Notes: generated from the sequence alone by a model not told the origin. Shown: positions 53,107 through 62,850, counted from the first letter of the stretch. The stretch is 64,000 bases of DNA from Clostridium sp. UBA4548 (GCF_002387895.1 NZ_DGLI01000026.1:1-64000); one strand, 5' to 3'. Made by a program: numbers and translations.

Positions 53107-53652
53107 TTATAATAATGCTTCAATATGTGGTTTTATATCCATTGGTTCTGTTGTTGGTTCAAATCTTTCCACTATATTGCCTTCCTGATCTATTAAAAAT
53201 TTAGTAAAGTTCCATTTTATGGAGTTTCCTATTAAATAATCTGGAAAACTCTCTTGAAGGAAGCTGTTAAGAATTTTTCCTGATGGATGAGATAAGTCAA
53301 AGCCTTTAAAAGTTGTGTTTTCAGTTAAATATTTAAACAGTGGATGAGCACTTTTTCCTCTTACATCAACTTTCTCAAATAGTGGAAAAGATACCCCATA
53401 GTTAAGTTGGCAGAAACTTTGAACTTCACTATTATTTCCTGGTTCTTGCTCAGCAAATTGGTTACATGGGAAACCTAATATTTCAACGCCTTTATCTTTA
53501 TATTCTAAATAAAGTTTTTGTAAATCACCGTATTGAGGAGTAAAGCCACACTTGCTTGCTGTATTTACAATAAGTAATACCTTTCCTTTATACTCTTCTA
53601 GAGATACCTCTTCTCCATAGATATTGTTTAATTTAAAATCATAAATATTCAT
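53107..53652 (-). CDS. Glutathione peroxidase-family protein (BsaA-like)
   Basis: A 181-residue peroxidase. Catalytic Cys35 is in NTASKCGFT, the Gln in FPCNQFAEQEPG and the Trp-Asn pair in KWNFTKFL. Clostridial GPx proteins usually use thioredoxin-like donors because glutathione is absent; the glutaredoxin at 52244-52483 is a possible partner. It removes hydroperoxides. It has a strong AAGGAGG site. The putative OhrR box is about 100 nt upstream. Confidence 0.9.
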   Translation of the reverse strand: MNIYDFKLNNIYGEEVSLEEYKGKVLLIVNTASKCGFTPQYGDLQKLYLEYKDKGVEILGFPCNQFAEQEPGNNSEVQSFCQLNYGVSFPLFEKVDVRGKSAHPLFKYLTENTTFKGFDLSHPSGKILNSFLQESFPDYLIGNSIKWNFTKFLIDQEGNIVERFEPTTEPMDIKPHIEALL

Positions 53653-53754
53653 TGTTAATCCTCCTTAAAATTCTCAGCATTTTATCTTATTCATTTAAAA
53701 ATCAATTTATTCATTTTGTTAGTATGAAATTCAATTTTTGTAAATTCTAATATA

Positions 53755-53769
53755 TAAAATTAAATTGTA
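53755..53769. promoter_or_regulatory. Candidate OhrR operator
   Basis: The 15-mer TAAAATTAAATTGTA differs by one base from the Bacillus OhrR box as I recall it (TACAATTAAATTGTA). It lies about 100 nt before the GPx-OhrR operon start, in the place expected for autorepression. AT-rich DNA makes chance matches easier, but the position and regulator type agree. Confidence 0.6.
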
Positions 53770-54126
53770 TGCAACTAATCTTTATATTATTATAATACTC
53801 CTCCTAATCTATTTAGTCAATAGCTTAAAAGTAATTTTTTCTAATAATTTGTTAATTTAATTAAATTGATGAATATATATAATTTTGAGCTTGTTTACTT
53901 ACTTTAAAGAGAATGTAAAATAGAATTCCATGTATTTATGCAGTATCTTTATTACATTCTATATAGATAAAAGAAAAAGAAGGGTATTTTCCCCTTCTCT
54001 AAATATTGTCTTACTACCTATTTCTTTTATAGCTACATAATGTAATCTAAGTCTTCATCACTTAAACTAACTATTAAAACTACTTATAAAATAAATTATT
54101 TTACAAAACTAGTATTTTTGACACCA
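53770..54126. promoter_or_regulatory. Gap between the OhrR box and the PBP gene
   Basis: About 360 nt without a gene; only the PBP terminator at 53978-53998 is clear. Confidence 0.4.
53978..53998 (-). terminator. Terminator of the PBP gene
   Basis: AGAAGGG (53978-53984) pairs with CCCTTCT (53992-53998); on the minus strand TTTTTCTTTT follows. It is about 130 nt past the PBP stop. Confidence 0.7.
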
Positions 54127-56325
54127 CTAACTTCTTTTTAAGTAGTATTCTAGTATATTCTTAACCTTAGGAACTACTAAATGGCTTCCCCCTCTTGACT
54201 TCACATCTTCAATCACCATAGAAACAACTATCTTAGGGTCATCTAAATTTAAAGCCACAAACAATCCATTTTCTTTTCCTTCTTTATCTTCAGCACTCTT
54301 TTTAAATTCTGCAGTACCAGTTTTCCCTCCAATTGTAATTCCCTCAATATATCCCTCATGTCCTGTTCCTTCAGGGTCTGCTACTACAGCTTTTATTCCT
54401 TCAACTAGTGGACTTATGTTTTCAGTGGAAATTGCATTAGCTTTCCAAACCTTAGCCGTATGTCCTTGGGTAATATCCAAGGCAGGAGCCAAAAGGTTTC
54501 CCTCATTTACTAAAGAAGAATAAGCAAGTGCTAAGTGTAGTGGAGTCATGAGGACTTCTCCTTGACCATAACCTGTATCCCCTAAAAGTATATCCTTTGA
54601 AATCTTATTTTCATTAGCAACTTGTGTATTTTCCATTGGATATTCAAAAGGTAGCTCCTCACCTATACCAAAGGACATTGCTCCCTTTGCAAAATCTTCT
54701 TTTCCTATATTTAATGCTGCCATTCCAAAATATATATTATCTGAATACTTAAAAGCATCTTTTAAATTGACTGGTTTTCCTGGATCCTTAACCCTGGTGA
54801 TCTTATAATTTCCCCACGAATTACTAGGCTGCCACTGATTCCCCTGAATGTTTACTCCCTCTTCTGGTTTTATAACCCCCTTATTAAGACCTATAGCCCC
54901 AGTTATTAATTTAAAGGTAGAGCCTGGAGAGTAAGAATTATTAAATTTATTATCAAATTCATCTACAGGAGTTGCTTCCCAAGCTGCCTTCTGAGTATCA
55001 GTGGTATAAGTTGAAAATACATTAGAATCATAGGAAGGTGAACTCACCATAGCAAGGACTTCTCCTGTTTTAGGATGAGCTGCAACAGCTGCTCCTGATT
55101 CTTTGTTCATTTCTTCATAAATCTTCTTTTGCAATTGTAGGTCTATAGACACCTTAATATTTTCTCCATCCTTAGGATCTTTTTTTCCTACTTCAATAAC
55201 TTCTTTCTTTTCGGAGGTTCCTCTTTCTATATAAATTCGACCTCCTGCTTCTCCCTTAAGTCGTTTTTCATATACTTGCTCTAATCCCTTTTTACCAATT
55301 AGACTATACTCATTATAGCCTTGATCCTTTACTTTTTCTAATTCCTCTGCAGTAATGGCTCCAACATATCCAATCAATGCTCCACAGGCTTCCTCACCTG
55401 GGTAAACTCTTCCCATTTCTTCATTTACTTTCACTCCATTAATTTGTAAAAGGTAATCTACCTTTTCCTTTTCTTTTGAAGCTACCTTTACTATGGGTAC
55501 AAAGTAGTCTGGATTAGTATTGCCCTTTAGTTTTCCTTCAATTACTTCAGGTTTTATATCAAGCAGCTTAGCCATTTGAATAATTTTATTTTCTTTATCT
55601 TCCTCGAAAAGTCTTGGATGAATCCCTACTGAATTAATCTTTGAATTTACAGCAAGTCCAGTTCCACTTCTATCATAAATTTCCCCTCTGTTAGGATGAA
55701 AAACTTCAGCTCTTACCTTGTCTCCTGGCTCCATATAAGGAAATATAAGTCTTTCGTTCCATACTACCTTCCAAGTATTTTTCTTTTCTACTTTTTCCTT
55801 TGCAAGTGTTACTTCATATCCTGGTATTTCCACCGTCCCTGCTAAAGTGTTCATTTTAATAGAAAAAGGTATCTTTACACTTTCTTCTTTAGTTTGCTTT
55901 AAATCTTCCATCTTAGTTGCAGTAATGTTAATGTCCTTAGCTTCTATTCCTTCATAGATATTAGTATATCTTTTTATAAAATCCTCTTCAGTAATTGCAG
56001 CTCTTGAACTTTGTGAAACCATGGTATACATAGCTTTAAAATCCTTATTCTGCCAACTTGCTTTATAGGCCTCAAAAGCATCCTGAGGATTCTCTTTTTT
56101 ACCGCAGGCAGTTAATAGCACTACAAAACTTAAAATTATTGTAGTAGTAGCAAAGGATTTAAATCCTTTAAAAGGGAAAAAACTTCTCTCTTCTTTATTG
56201 TTTTTGTTTTCATATATTTTTGATAGAGCTTTCCCCTTTAAAGGAACCTCATTCTTACGTCTATTAGCTTTTATAAAATTTTCAAGATAGTCCTTCTCTA
56301 ATAATTTCCCTAAAGGCTTATCCAT
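54127..56325 (-). CDS. Penicillin-binding protein, MecA/PBP3-like transpeptidase
   Basis: A 732-residue class B PBP. Domains in order: 58-residue charged N-terminal extension, hydrophobic segment 59-73, NTF2-like MecA_N domain (~80-195), PBP dimerisation domain (~205-370) and transpeptidase (~395-730) with STFK (469-472), SDN (528-530) and KTGT (668-671). The LTAC at 71-74 resembles a lipobox, but the long charged lead is unusual for a lipoprotein. It cross-links peptidoglycan and may be a low-affinity PBP like PBP2a or Bacillus PBP3 (pbpC). The start at ATG 56325 follows GAGGTG. It is a single gene. Confidence 0.88.
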   Translation of the reverse strand: MDKPLGKLLEKDYLENFIKANRRKNEVPLKGKALSKIYENKNNKEERSFFPFKGFKSFATTTIILSFVVLLTACGKKENPQDAFEAYKASWQNKDFKAMYTMVSQSSRAAITEEDFIKRYTNIYEGIEAKDINITATKMEDLKQTKEESVKIPFSIKMNTLAGTVEIPGYEVTLAKEKVEKKNTWKVVWNERLIFPYMEPGDKVRAEVFHPNRGEIYDRSGTGLAVNSKINSVGIHPRLFEEDKENKIIQMAKLLDIKPEVIEGKLKGNTNPDYFVPIVKVASKEKEKVDYLLQINGVKVNEEMGRVYPGEEACGALIGYVGAITAEELEKVKDQGYNEYSLIGKKGLEQVYEKRLKGEAGGRIYIERGTSEKKEVIEVGKKDPKDGENIKVSIDLQLQKKIYEEMNKESGAAVAAHPKTGEVLAMVSSPSYDSNVFSTYTTDTQKAAWEATPVDEFDNKFNNSYSPGSTFKLITGAIGLNKGVIKPEEGVNIQGNQWQPSNSWGNYKITRVKDPGKPVNLKDAFKYSDNIYFGMAALNIGKEDFAKGAMSFGIGEELPFEYPMENTQVANENKISKDILLGDTGYGQGEVLMTPLHLALAYSSLVNEGNLLAPALDITQGHTAKVWKANAISTENISPLVEGIKAVVADPEGTGHEGYIEGITIGGKTGTAEFKKSAEDKEGKENGLFVALNLDDPKIVVSMVIEDVKSRGGSHLVVPKVKNILEYYLKRS

Positions 56326-56431
56326 AAATTGCACACCTCTCTTTAATTCTTTAATTCTTTAATTGTTTAATTGATATATTTATGATTATATCATATTTGT
56401 AATTATATTCAAAATATTCTCAACATAAACA

Positions 56432-56461
56432 AAGCTGCTAACAATACGCTGTTAGCAGCTT
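56432..56461 (-). terminator. Hairpin after the RIC gene
   Basis: A perfect 12-bp repeat (AAGCTGCTAACA at 56432-56443, TGTTAGCAGCTT at 56450-56461) lies 135 nt past the RIC gene and upstream of the PBP gene. It has a short T-run tail, so it probably terminates the RIC transcript. Confidence 0.68.
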
Positions 56462-56596
56462 CTAAAGGTTTGAGGAGGTAGTTACTCTTAAGTTATATCA
56501 CTTATAAAATCTTGATTATAATCCAGATTCTTAAGTGGTTCTTCTTGCTATCTTAACTGTTTTTCGTAAGTCGTAGTTATGCTTCTCTCTTGAAAG

Positions 56597-57295
56597 TTAT
56601 ATGATTTTAAATAACACACTGTTTTCTAAATAGATGTGAATAAATAAATCTTTCTCTAAATTATGAAGCTTGTCATATACAAGTTTGAAAGTGGTGCATG
56701 CTCCTTCTGGAGCTTTGAAATCTCTTGTGATTTGCTCCATTTCCTTAAGGATATCCCCTGCGGCATCATGCTCCTCTTCTGTTTCCTTTATGAACTTTTC
56801 AATACCTTCCTTATACTTTTCATCTTTTGTGCTTTCATAAGCTTTGATAAGTGGGAATAAATTTTCTTCCTCTTTCACTAAATGCTCTTCAAGCTCAGTT
56901 TTAAGAGCACCAAATAATCTATGAACTTTTAGTAACTCTTCAGCATGGTGGCTAAAGTGAACCTTTAAAACTTTAAATAATAGAGCATCAATTTCTCTTA
57001 ACTCTTTTTTAGTGAAATCATGATGTGTTTGCTCAATGTGTCTCATGAGCACTGTTGGCTTTTCCTTTCTCCAATCTCTATACTCAGCATTAGATTTTAT
57101 AAATTTGTCATATTCCTCATTTAACTTTTCCACAATCACATCGGAATTTAAACCTTTTTCTTTTAGTGCTGCTCCTAAAGTGTCATGTCCTCCACAGCAG
57201 TAATCTATTTTTAACTCGTTGAATATTTCACTTGAACCTGGAAAAATTGAAACTACTTCACCTAATTTTTGATTTATATTAATTATTCTTTCCAT
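56597..57295 (-). CDS. ric: RIC-type di-iron iron-sulfur cluster repair protein
   Basis: A 232-residue protein of the RIC/ScdA/YtfE family. The N-terminal ScdA domain has IDYCCGGHDTL, and the hemerythrin-like four-helix domain holds the iron ligands HIEQTHHDF, FSHHAEELLKVH and HLVKEEENLFP. It repairs clusters damaged by nitric oxide or oxidants, fitting its place near the peroxide-response genes. It has an AGGAGG site. Confidence 0.92.
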   Translation of the reverse strand: MERIININQKLGEVVSIFPGSSEIFNELKIDYCCGGHDTLGAALKEKGLNSDVIVEKLNEEYDKFIKSNAEYRDWRKEKPTVLMRHIEQTHHDFTKKELREIDALLFKVLKVHFSHHAEELLKVHRLFGALKTELEEHLVKEEENLFPLIKAYESTKDEKYKEGIEKFIKETEEEHDAAGDILKEMEQITRDFKAPEGACTTFKLVYDKLHNLEKDLFIHIYLENSVLFKII

Positions 57296-57713
57296 TATTA
57301 TTCCTCCTATTTTTTACTGTAATTTTTTTATTTTTATTTTTACAACTAATAGTTTCTTGCTTTTTAGTATTTGTGTTTTCCTATGACTTTATTTTATATT
57401 TTTTTAGAAATATAAAATATGATTTGAATCACATTTTAAAAATAAGTAGGAAAATAAAAACTGCATGTCTTCACATAACTTTTAAAAAACTACAATTACT
57501 TATAATTCTTCACTTATATTTTAGAACCTGCTATCTACAAGAGTTTATTTAAACCTCTATAAATTAAGATAAGTTAAATTTCCTATAATAAAAAAGCCAC
57601 TAAAAAAACTTCCTTAGCACAATTTGTACTAGTGTTATTTTTCTTAGTAGCTAACTATACTTTTTAACTTATGTTTTTCACTAACTTATAGCCTTAAGCT
57701 TTAGATTATAATT
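57296..57713. other. Gene-free stretch with imperfect terminator
   Basis: About 420 nt between the CPBP gene stop and the RIC gene start. It holds the imperfect terminator hairpin of the CPBP gene and presumably the RIC promoter; nothing else is clear. Confidence 0.4.
57590..57651 (-). terminator. Imperfect terminator of the hydrolase-CPBP unit
   Basis: On the minus strand GCTACTAAGAAAAATAAC pairs with GTTTTTTTAGTGGC, with bulges, followed by TTTTTTATT. It lies about 65 nt past the CPBP stop. Confidence 0.6.
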
Positions 57714-58586
57714 TTATAATGTCATGGCTACATCAAAGAAACCATGTAGGAGTATACACGGAGATAATGATTTAGTCTTAAAATACAATTTTCCAAACAT
57801 ATATCCTACCATAGCCTGTGCAGCTGTAGCTATTAAAAAAGTCCAAGTTACTGTGCCAGAGCTTATTATAGGGCTCACTACATGACTTATCCCAAATATT
57901 ATAGCTTGTATAACATTACACTTTTCATCAGTTAATCGTAACCCCTTTAGCCCAGATATTAAGAAACCTCTATAAAGAATTTCCTCATAAAAACCTGGGT
58001 AACATGAATTAACAATTGTATTTATAATAAAACCTATAACAAACTTTCCATTAGCCATATTTTCAAAATGAATAGTTCTATTTGTAATTCCTACAATGTT
58101 AGTTACTATTTTAAAGGTTACATATAAAATAATAACAAATATAATGGATTTAAGTGTTAACTTCCAATTATAATCACTAATTCTTATTTTAAAGAAGTAG
58201 CAAATGAAAATTGATAAGGTCAACACTAATGCTGCAATGAAAAAATGCAAAATATTAACTTCATTTCCAGAGTAATTGTTAATTCTAAATATGTTAGTCA
58301 TTATGACAACGCAAATCAGAAAAATAAATTCTAAAATACCAAATAGAATCAGAGCCCTTTTGTTCACATATATAGTTCTTCTTTCATCACCCCTAATAGG
58401 AAATAAATATACTATCCCAATTGTAACGGCTATAGCACCAGTCATAAGTAATGGATAAATTAATGGGCTTTTATAATAAGAATTGATATTATACCTACTA
58501 TAAAAATATAGGCATAAAAATCCCACTGTTAGAACTCCTAAATCCCACACTAGGGTACTTAAATTCTTTTTATTTAAATATCTCAT
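57714..58586 (-). CDS. CPBP family intramembrane glutamic protease
   Basis: A 290-residue protein with about eight hydrophobic segments and the CPBP catalytic motifs EEILYRGF and FGISHVV. CAAX-protease-like bacterial proteins act on peptides or in immunity to bacteriocins, but the substrate is unknown. I start it at ATG 58586 after GGGAGG. The gap after the alpha/beta hydrolase gene is 24 nt, so the two are one unit. Confidence 0.86.
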   Translation of the reverse strand: MRYLNKKNLSTLVWDLGVLTVGFLCLYFYSRYNINSYYKSPLIYPLLMTGAIAVTIGIVYLFPIRGDERRTIYVNKRALILFGILEFIFLICVVIMTNIFRINNYSGNEVNILHFFIAALVLTLSIFICYFFKIRISDYNWKLTLKSIIFVIILYVTFKIVTNIVGITNRTIHFENMANGKFVIGFIINTIVNSCYPGFYEEILYRGFLISGLKGLRLTDEKCNVIQAIIFGISHVVSPIISSGTVTWTFLIATAAQAMVGYMFGKLYFKTKSLSPCILLHGFFDVAMTL

Positions 58587-58610
58587 AAAATCCTCCCAAA
58601 TTCTTATCAA

Positions 58611-59507
58611 CTACATATACACTAACTCTTTTATAGCTTTAATTACCTCATCTGGTCTAGTTTCATTTATACAGTGATTACTGTCTTTAACTATTCTAAA
58701 GTCACATTTATCGGATAATTCCCTTAATCCATGAGACAAATTTTGTGAAAGTCTCTCAATTTTTACTGCTTCTACTTTTGGTATTCCTTCAGCTACCATT
58801 TCACTGACAGAGTATTGCGGATCTTCAACTAACACTATTAACGGACATTTTGGAAAAGCTCCAGCCATCTTTATATTTGCTACATTATATTTTAAGTCAA
58901 GTATTTCCGAAAGTTGTGCTTCATATATTTCAGGTCTTACATAAAATTCTAAAATTTCCTTTTGAATCTCTATAGGAAGACTAAGCTGACTCGAAGATAG
59001 TTCCGGCTTTATCTCTTTCATCAATTGTTCTCTAGTATACTTAGAGTACTTTTTCCATAAATCAATATACACTTCATCTGAGGTAGTTTCATTGGATATG
59101 GGAGTATCCAATTCATCAAACTGATTCCCTCTATTCATTGATGCAGATTCTACTAGCAATATACTTTCTACATAATCTGGATACAACCTTGCAAAATGCT
59201 GAACACACAAACCACCATAAGAATGACCTACTAATATAACCTTTTCTTTGATTCCATGTGTGAGTAGTAAGTTATATAAATCTTTAGAGGCTATAAGCGT
59301 ACTACTTCCTTCATCGCCAATTTGGCTATTTCCAACTCCGGATCTGTGAATTGCAATAATTTTTGCATGTTGTGATATTTCTTCTATAATACTTAACCAG
59401 TGATAAATGCTTCCTCCCATTCCTGGCATAATAACAACATTCCTTTTTCCACTACCAGCGATTAAACATTCTAATTTTTTCTCTCCCACATCTATTAATT
59501 TAAACAT
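58611..59507 (-). CDS. Alpha/beta hydrolase
   Basis: A 298-residue hydrolase: GMGGSIYHWL (oxyanion loop), nucleophile elbow GHSYGG, and the late DSNHCINE with the catalytic His. It is typical of serine esterases or lipases; the natural substrate cannot be named. No signal peptide is present. It has an AGGGGTA site. Confidence 0.86.
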   Translation of the reverse strand: MFKLIDVGEKKLECLIAGSGKRNVVIMPGMGGSIYHWLSIIEEISQHAKIIAIHRSGVGNSQIGDEGSSTLIASKDLYNLLLTHGIKEKVILVGHSYGGLCVQHFARLYPDYVESILLVESASMNRGNQFDELDTPISNETTSDEVYIDLWKKYSKYTREQLMKEIKPELSSSQLSLPIEIQKEILEFYVRPEIYEAQLSEILDLKYNVANIKMAGAFPKCPLIVLVEDPQYSVSEMVAEGIPKVEAVKIERLSQNLSHGLRELSDKCDFRIVKDSNHCINETRPDEVIKAIKELVYM

Positions 59508-59679
59508 CTTTTATACCCCTTAATAAAATTTAAAATCTTGTCCACTTTCAACTCTAAATACACTAGCTATTACACCCTATCCCCTTGCTAATAGGATGCA
59601 AAAGGGACATCTAGTTCTTTAAATGTTTTCATTATCTTCAAGATAATTTATGAAACTTTATAATCTCCAAATACACTAT

Positions 59680-60459
59680 CTAAAGTAAAAAGTTCTTCTG
59701 AATAAATCTTGCTACTCCATCTTCTTCGTTACTATATGTAATATGGGTAGCTACCTGTCGCACTTCCTCAATGGCATTTGAAACAGCTACTCCATAGCCA
59801 CAAGTTTTTATCATTCCTATGTCGTTATGATCGTCACCAAAAGCTGCAATCTGACTTAAATCAATATTTAGATGTTCTGCTAGCTTAATTATGGCATAGT
59901 CTTTAGTAGCATCTTTATGAGCAAACCTACACAAGTTTTCACCAGTATAAGTAAGAAAGCTACACTCTGAGTACTTAGCTGCTAACTCTAGCGCAGATTT
60001 CTTATTATAAGCTTCTACTGTAATTTTAAAGGTTGAATTATTTAGTGGTTTTTCAAAGTTGTTATATGCAACATTATTATAGCTTCCACCACTTTCTAAT
60101 AACTCTCTACTGTTGGAGTAATTACCCGTTTCTGTTACCACAGATACATATTCAAAGTCTGCATGCTGTACACATTCTTTTATTAGCTCATCAGAGGTTG
60201 AAGGTGACAACATAGATTTGTAAATTATATCTTCATTATGCCTTGCTAGTGCTCCTCCATTTGTTATAACTATGTCTGGTTTAATTATATCTATGTATCT
60301 TTTAGCTGCCCTATCTGAACGTGCAGTTGCAATTGCAATACTAATTCCTTGTTCTTTACACTTTTTTAGGGTTTCTAAAGTAAAATCAGATATACTTTTA
60401 TCCCCTTTTAGCAAGGTTTGATCTAAGTCTGTTATAATTAATTTCACTTTTTTATCCAT
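59680..60459 (-). CDS. Cof-type HAD-IIB phosphatase
   Basis: A 259-residue HAD of the Cof group. It has ITDLDQTLLKGDKSIS (motif I), ATARSDRAAKRYI (motif II) and FGDDHNDIGMI (motif IV). Family members remove phosphate from sugar phosphates or nucleotides and need Mg2+. It is nearly identical in layout to 61935-62714, with the same length and closing words, so the two are recent duplicates. Confidence 0.9.
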   Translation of the reverse strand: MDKKVKLIITDLDQTLLKGDKSISDFTLETLKKCKEQGISIAIATARSDRAAKRYIDIIKPDIVITNGGALARHNEDIIYKSMLSPSTSDELIKECVQHADFEYVSVVTETGNYSNSRELLESGGSYNNVAYNNFEKPLNNSTFKITVEAYNKKSALELAAKYSECSFLTYTGENLCRFAHKDATKDYAIIKLAEHLNIDLSQIAAFGDDHNDIGMIKTCGYGVAVSNAIEEVRQVATHITYSNEEDGVARFIQKNFLL

Positions 60460-60521
60460 ATTCTCCTCCTAAGTAAAATTGAAGAAATTCCATCCTTGGT
60501 TGTTGCACTTTTTTCTAATTA

Positions 60522-61133
60522 TTACTTTTTCTTCAATATATAATCTATATAACCAGATGTGTATTCCATATCATCAATAGTTCTTTTTACTAATCTCTTT
60601 TCCTTATAGATAATATTAAATCCTTTAAGGTATTTCTCTACCTCAGCTTCTTTATAATGACTATATAAAACCTCTTCCCCTTCTTCATTGTGCATAAATT
60701 CCCCCTGTCTGATTTCAACTCCCTTACCAAAAGAGTCACATTCCTCACTTAAAAAGTTCACATAGCACAACCCACCAGGTTTTAGCACTCTTAAAAACTC
60801 TTCTAAAGCAATACTAAATTCGTCTTTACTCATGTGAACAGAAGTATTATAGGAGAATAAAAAGCTAAAAAACTCAGCTTCGAAAGGAATTTTTGTCATA
60901 TCTCCCTTTATAATATTTAAATCTATTTTATTAGTCTTACAAAAAACTTCAGCCTTTTTCAGCTGTGAATGGGACGCTTCAATACCATAAGTTTTATAAT
61001 TAAACTCATAAAAAAGTGATAAGGGCGGATTACTTCCACCAGCACCACAATCAAGAACTATTTTTTCATGAGGACTTGAGTTACAGTACTTTAAAAAATT
61101 ATATAGTGGAAAGGCGTTTATAAGCTTATGCAT
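60522..61133 (-). CDS. Class I SAM-dependent methyltransferase
   Basis: A 203-residue methyltransferase with motif I LDCGAGGSNPPLSLF, strand-2 TYGIEAS, KGDMTKIPF and SYNTSVHMS. It is like the UbiE/MenG-type small methyltransferases in general shape, without an obvious substrate. The start at ATG 61133 follows AAGGAG. It is 13 nt from a GNAT gene, so they form a unit. Confidence 0.85.
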   Translation of the reverse strand: MHKLINAFPLYNFLKYCNSSPHEKIVLDCGAGGSNPPLSLFYEFNYKTYGIEASHSQLKKAEVFCKTNKIDLNIIKGDMTKIPFEAEFFSFLFSYNTSVHMSKDEFSIALEEFLRVLKPGGLCYVNFLSEECDSFGKGVEIRQGEFMHNEEGEEVLYSHYKEAEVEKYLKGFNIIYKEKRLVKRTIDDMEYTSGYIDYILKKK

Positions 61134-61146
61134 AATTACATTCTCC

Positions 61147-61692
61147 TTACACAATATCCTTTTGAAGTATAGCCATTATAATTCCATCTTCAAGCTTACC
61201 TTTAATTAAATCTCTTTCTCTTACAACACCTTCTTTTGTGAAATTTAATTTCTCAAGTACCTTTACTGAGGCATCATTTCCTGGTGTAATAAAAGCTTCA
61301 ATTCGATTTAAATTCATTTCACTTAGTCCGAATTTAACTACTGCCCCAACAGCTTCTGTGGCATATCCTTTATTCCATTGATCTTGAGCTAAGTCATATC
61401 CAATTTCAGCCCTACGAGCTCCATCATCAAAATCACCTAAACAACATATGCCTACTAGCTCCTTTGTATCTTTTAACTCTATTCCCCAAGTTATCTCTTC
61501 TTCAGCTTCAAATTCTTCTTTATATCTTTTTATAAATTTCACTGCATCCTCTTCAGATTCTATAGGGCTAAACCAATCATATTTTGCAACCTCTGGGTCA
61601 CTAAATACTTTGTAGATTCCTTCTACATCATTTTCATTGACTTCTCTTAAAATTAGTCTATTAGTCTTAATTTCATTTATTGTTTCAATCAT
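61147..61692 (-). CDS. GNAT acetyltransferase (RimJ/RimL-like)
   Basis: A 181-residue GNAT with ETINEIKTNRLILREVNEND, DLAQDQWNKGYATEAV and the C-terminal LNFTKEGVVRERDLIKGK. It is of the group that acetylates N-termini or small amines. It has an AAGGGAG site and is followed closely by a methyltransferase gene. Confidence 0.86.
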   Translation of the reverse strand: MIETINEIKTNRLILREVNENDVEGIYKVFSDPEVAKYDWFSPIESEEDAVKFIKRYKEEFEAEEEITWGIELKDTKELVGICCLGDFDDGARRAEIGYDLAQDQWNKGYATEAVGAVVKFGLSEMNLNRIEAFITPGNDASVKVLEKLNFTKEGVVRERDLIKGKLEDGIIMAILQKDIV

Positions 61693-61848
61693 TTTTACTT
61701 CTCCCTTTTAAACCATACAATACTTTGTAATACTCTTTTAAAATTATTGCTACTAACTTTTTTGCTAATTAGCTTTTACATAAAACCTGGGCTACTATTA
61801 GCGATAATTAAGGCATCTTCAAGAAATAAATAATTCAGTATTCTCGCC

Positions 61849-61896
61849 TATTTTGAGTTATACTACGTCAATAGGTTCCTTATCTAACTCAAAATA
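61849..61896. repeat. Inverted repeat after the second HAD gene
   Basis: A 12-bp inverted repeat, TATTTTGAGTTA (61849-61860) with TAACTCAAAATA (61885-61896), encloses a 24-nt centre containing CGTCAATAGGTTCC. That wording is reminiscent of the intergenic repeats near 5.0 and 16.05 kb, but the match is weak. There is no T run on either side. Confidence 0.4.
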
Positions 61897-61934
61897 TCCT
61901 TCACATCTTTGACTTGTTATTTACTTTTAGATGC

Positions 61935-62714
61935 CTAAAGCAAAAAGTTCTCCTGTATAAACCTTGCCACTCCATCTTCTTCATTGCTATAAGTAATGTG
62001 GGTAGCAACCTGTCTTACTTCTTCAATTGCATTTGAAACTGCTACTCCATAGCCACAAGTTTTCAGCATATCTATGTCGTTATAATCATCTCCAAAAGCT
62101 GCAATCTGGCTTAAATCAATATTTAAATGTTCTGCTAGCTTGCTTATGGCGTAATCTTTGGTTGCATTTTTGTGAGCAAATCTACACCATGGTTCCCCAC
62201 TATAAGCAAGAAAACTGCACTCAGAATACTTAGTTGCTAATTCAAGGGCTGCCTTATTATTAAAAGCTTCAACTGTTATTTTAAAGGTTTCACAATCTAA
62301 TGATTCTTCATAAGTATTATATATAGCATGATCGTAATCCACACCATTTTTTAATAAGTTTGGGCTATTGGAGAAATAGCCCATTTCCGTTTCTACAGTT
62401 ACTTCCCCAATGTCTGTATGCAGTACACATTCTTTTATTAATGCCTCCGATACTAAAGGTGATAGCATAGACCTATAAATTACTTCCCCATTATGCTTTG
62501 CTAGTGCTCCTCCATTTGAAATCACAATATCAGGTTTAATTAAATCTATATATTTTTCAGCTGCTCTTTCTGAACGTGCTGTTGCAATTGCAATGTTAAT
62601 CCCTTGCTCTTTGCATCTTTTAATTATATCTAAAGTATACTGAGATATACTTTTATCTCCTTTTAATAAGGTTTGATCTAAATCTGTTATAATTAGCTTC
62701 ACTTTCTTCTCCAC
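61935..62714 (-). CDS. Cof-type HAD-IIB phosphatase, paralogue
   Basis: A 259-residue HAD with ITDLDQTLLKGDKSISQ, ATARSERAAEKYI and FGDDYNDIDML. The start is GTG 62714, 8 nt after GGGGG, which gives the same length and opening (KKVKLIITDLDQ) as the copy at 59680-60459; five further codons are open upstream but lack a site. The pair probably duplicated together with flanking DNA. Confidence 0.88.
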   Translation of the reverse strand: MEKKVKLIITDLDQTLLKGDKSISQYTLDIIKRCKEQGINIAIATARSERAAEKYIDLIKPDIVISNGGALAKHNGEVIYRSMLSPLVSEALIKECVLHTDIGEVTVETEMGYFSNSPNLLKNGVDYDHAIYNTYEESLDCETFKITVEAFNNKAALELATKYSECSFLAYSGEPWCRFAHKNATKDYAISKLAEHLNIDLSQIAAFGDDYNDIDMLKTCGYGVAVSNAIEEVRQVATHITYSNEEDGVARFIQENFLL

Positions 62715-62850
62715 ATTTGTATCCCCCAATAAAATTATTTAATGTTTACCTTCTCTCACTAAACATTAAACAAGTTCATTTCCGGCATTACTTTCAATGG
62801 ACATTTAACTTAAATGAAGTCATATGTGAGTATCATTCTCCTAAATGTTA

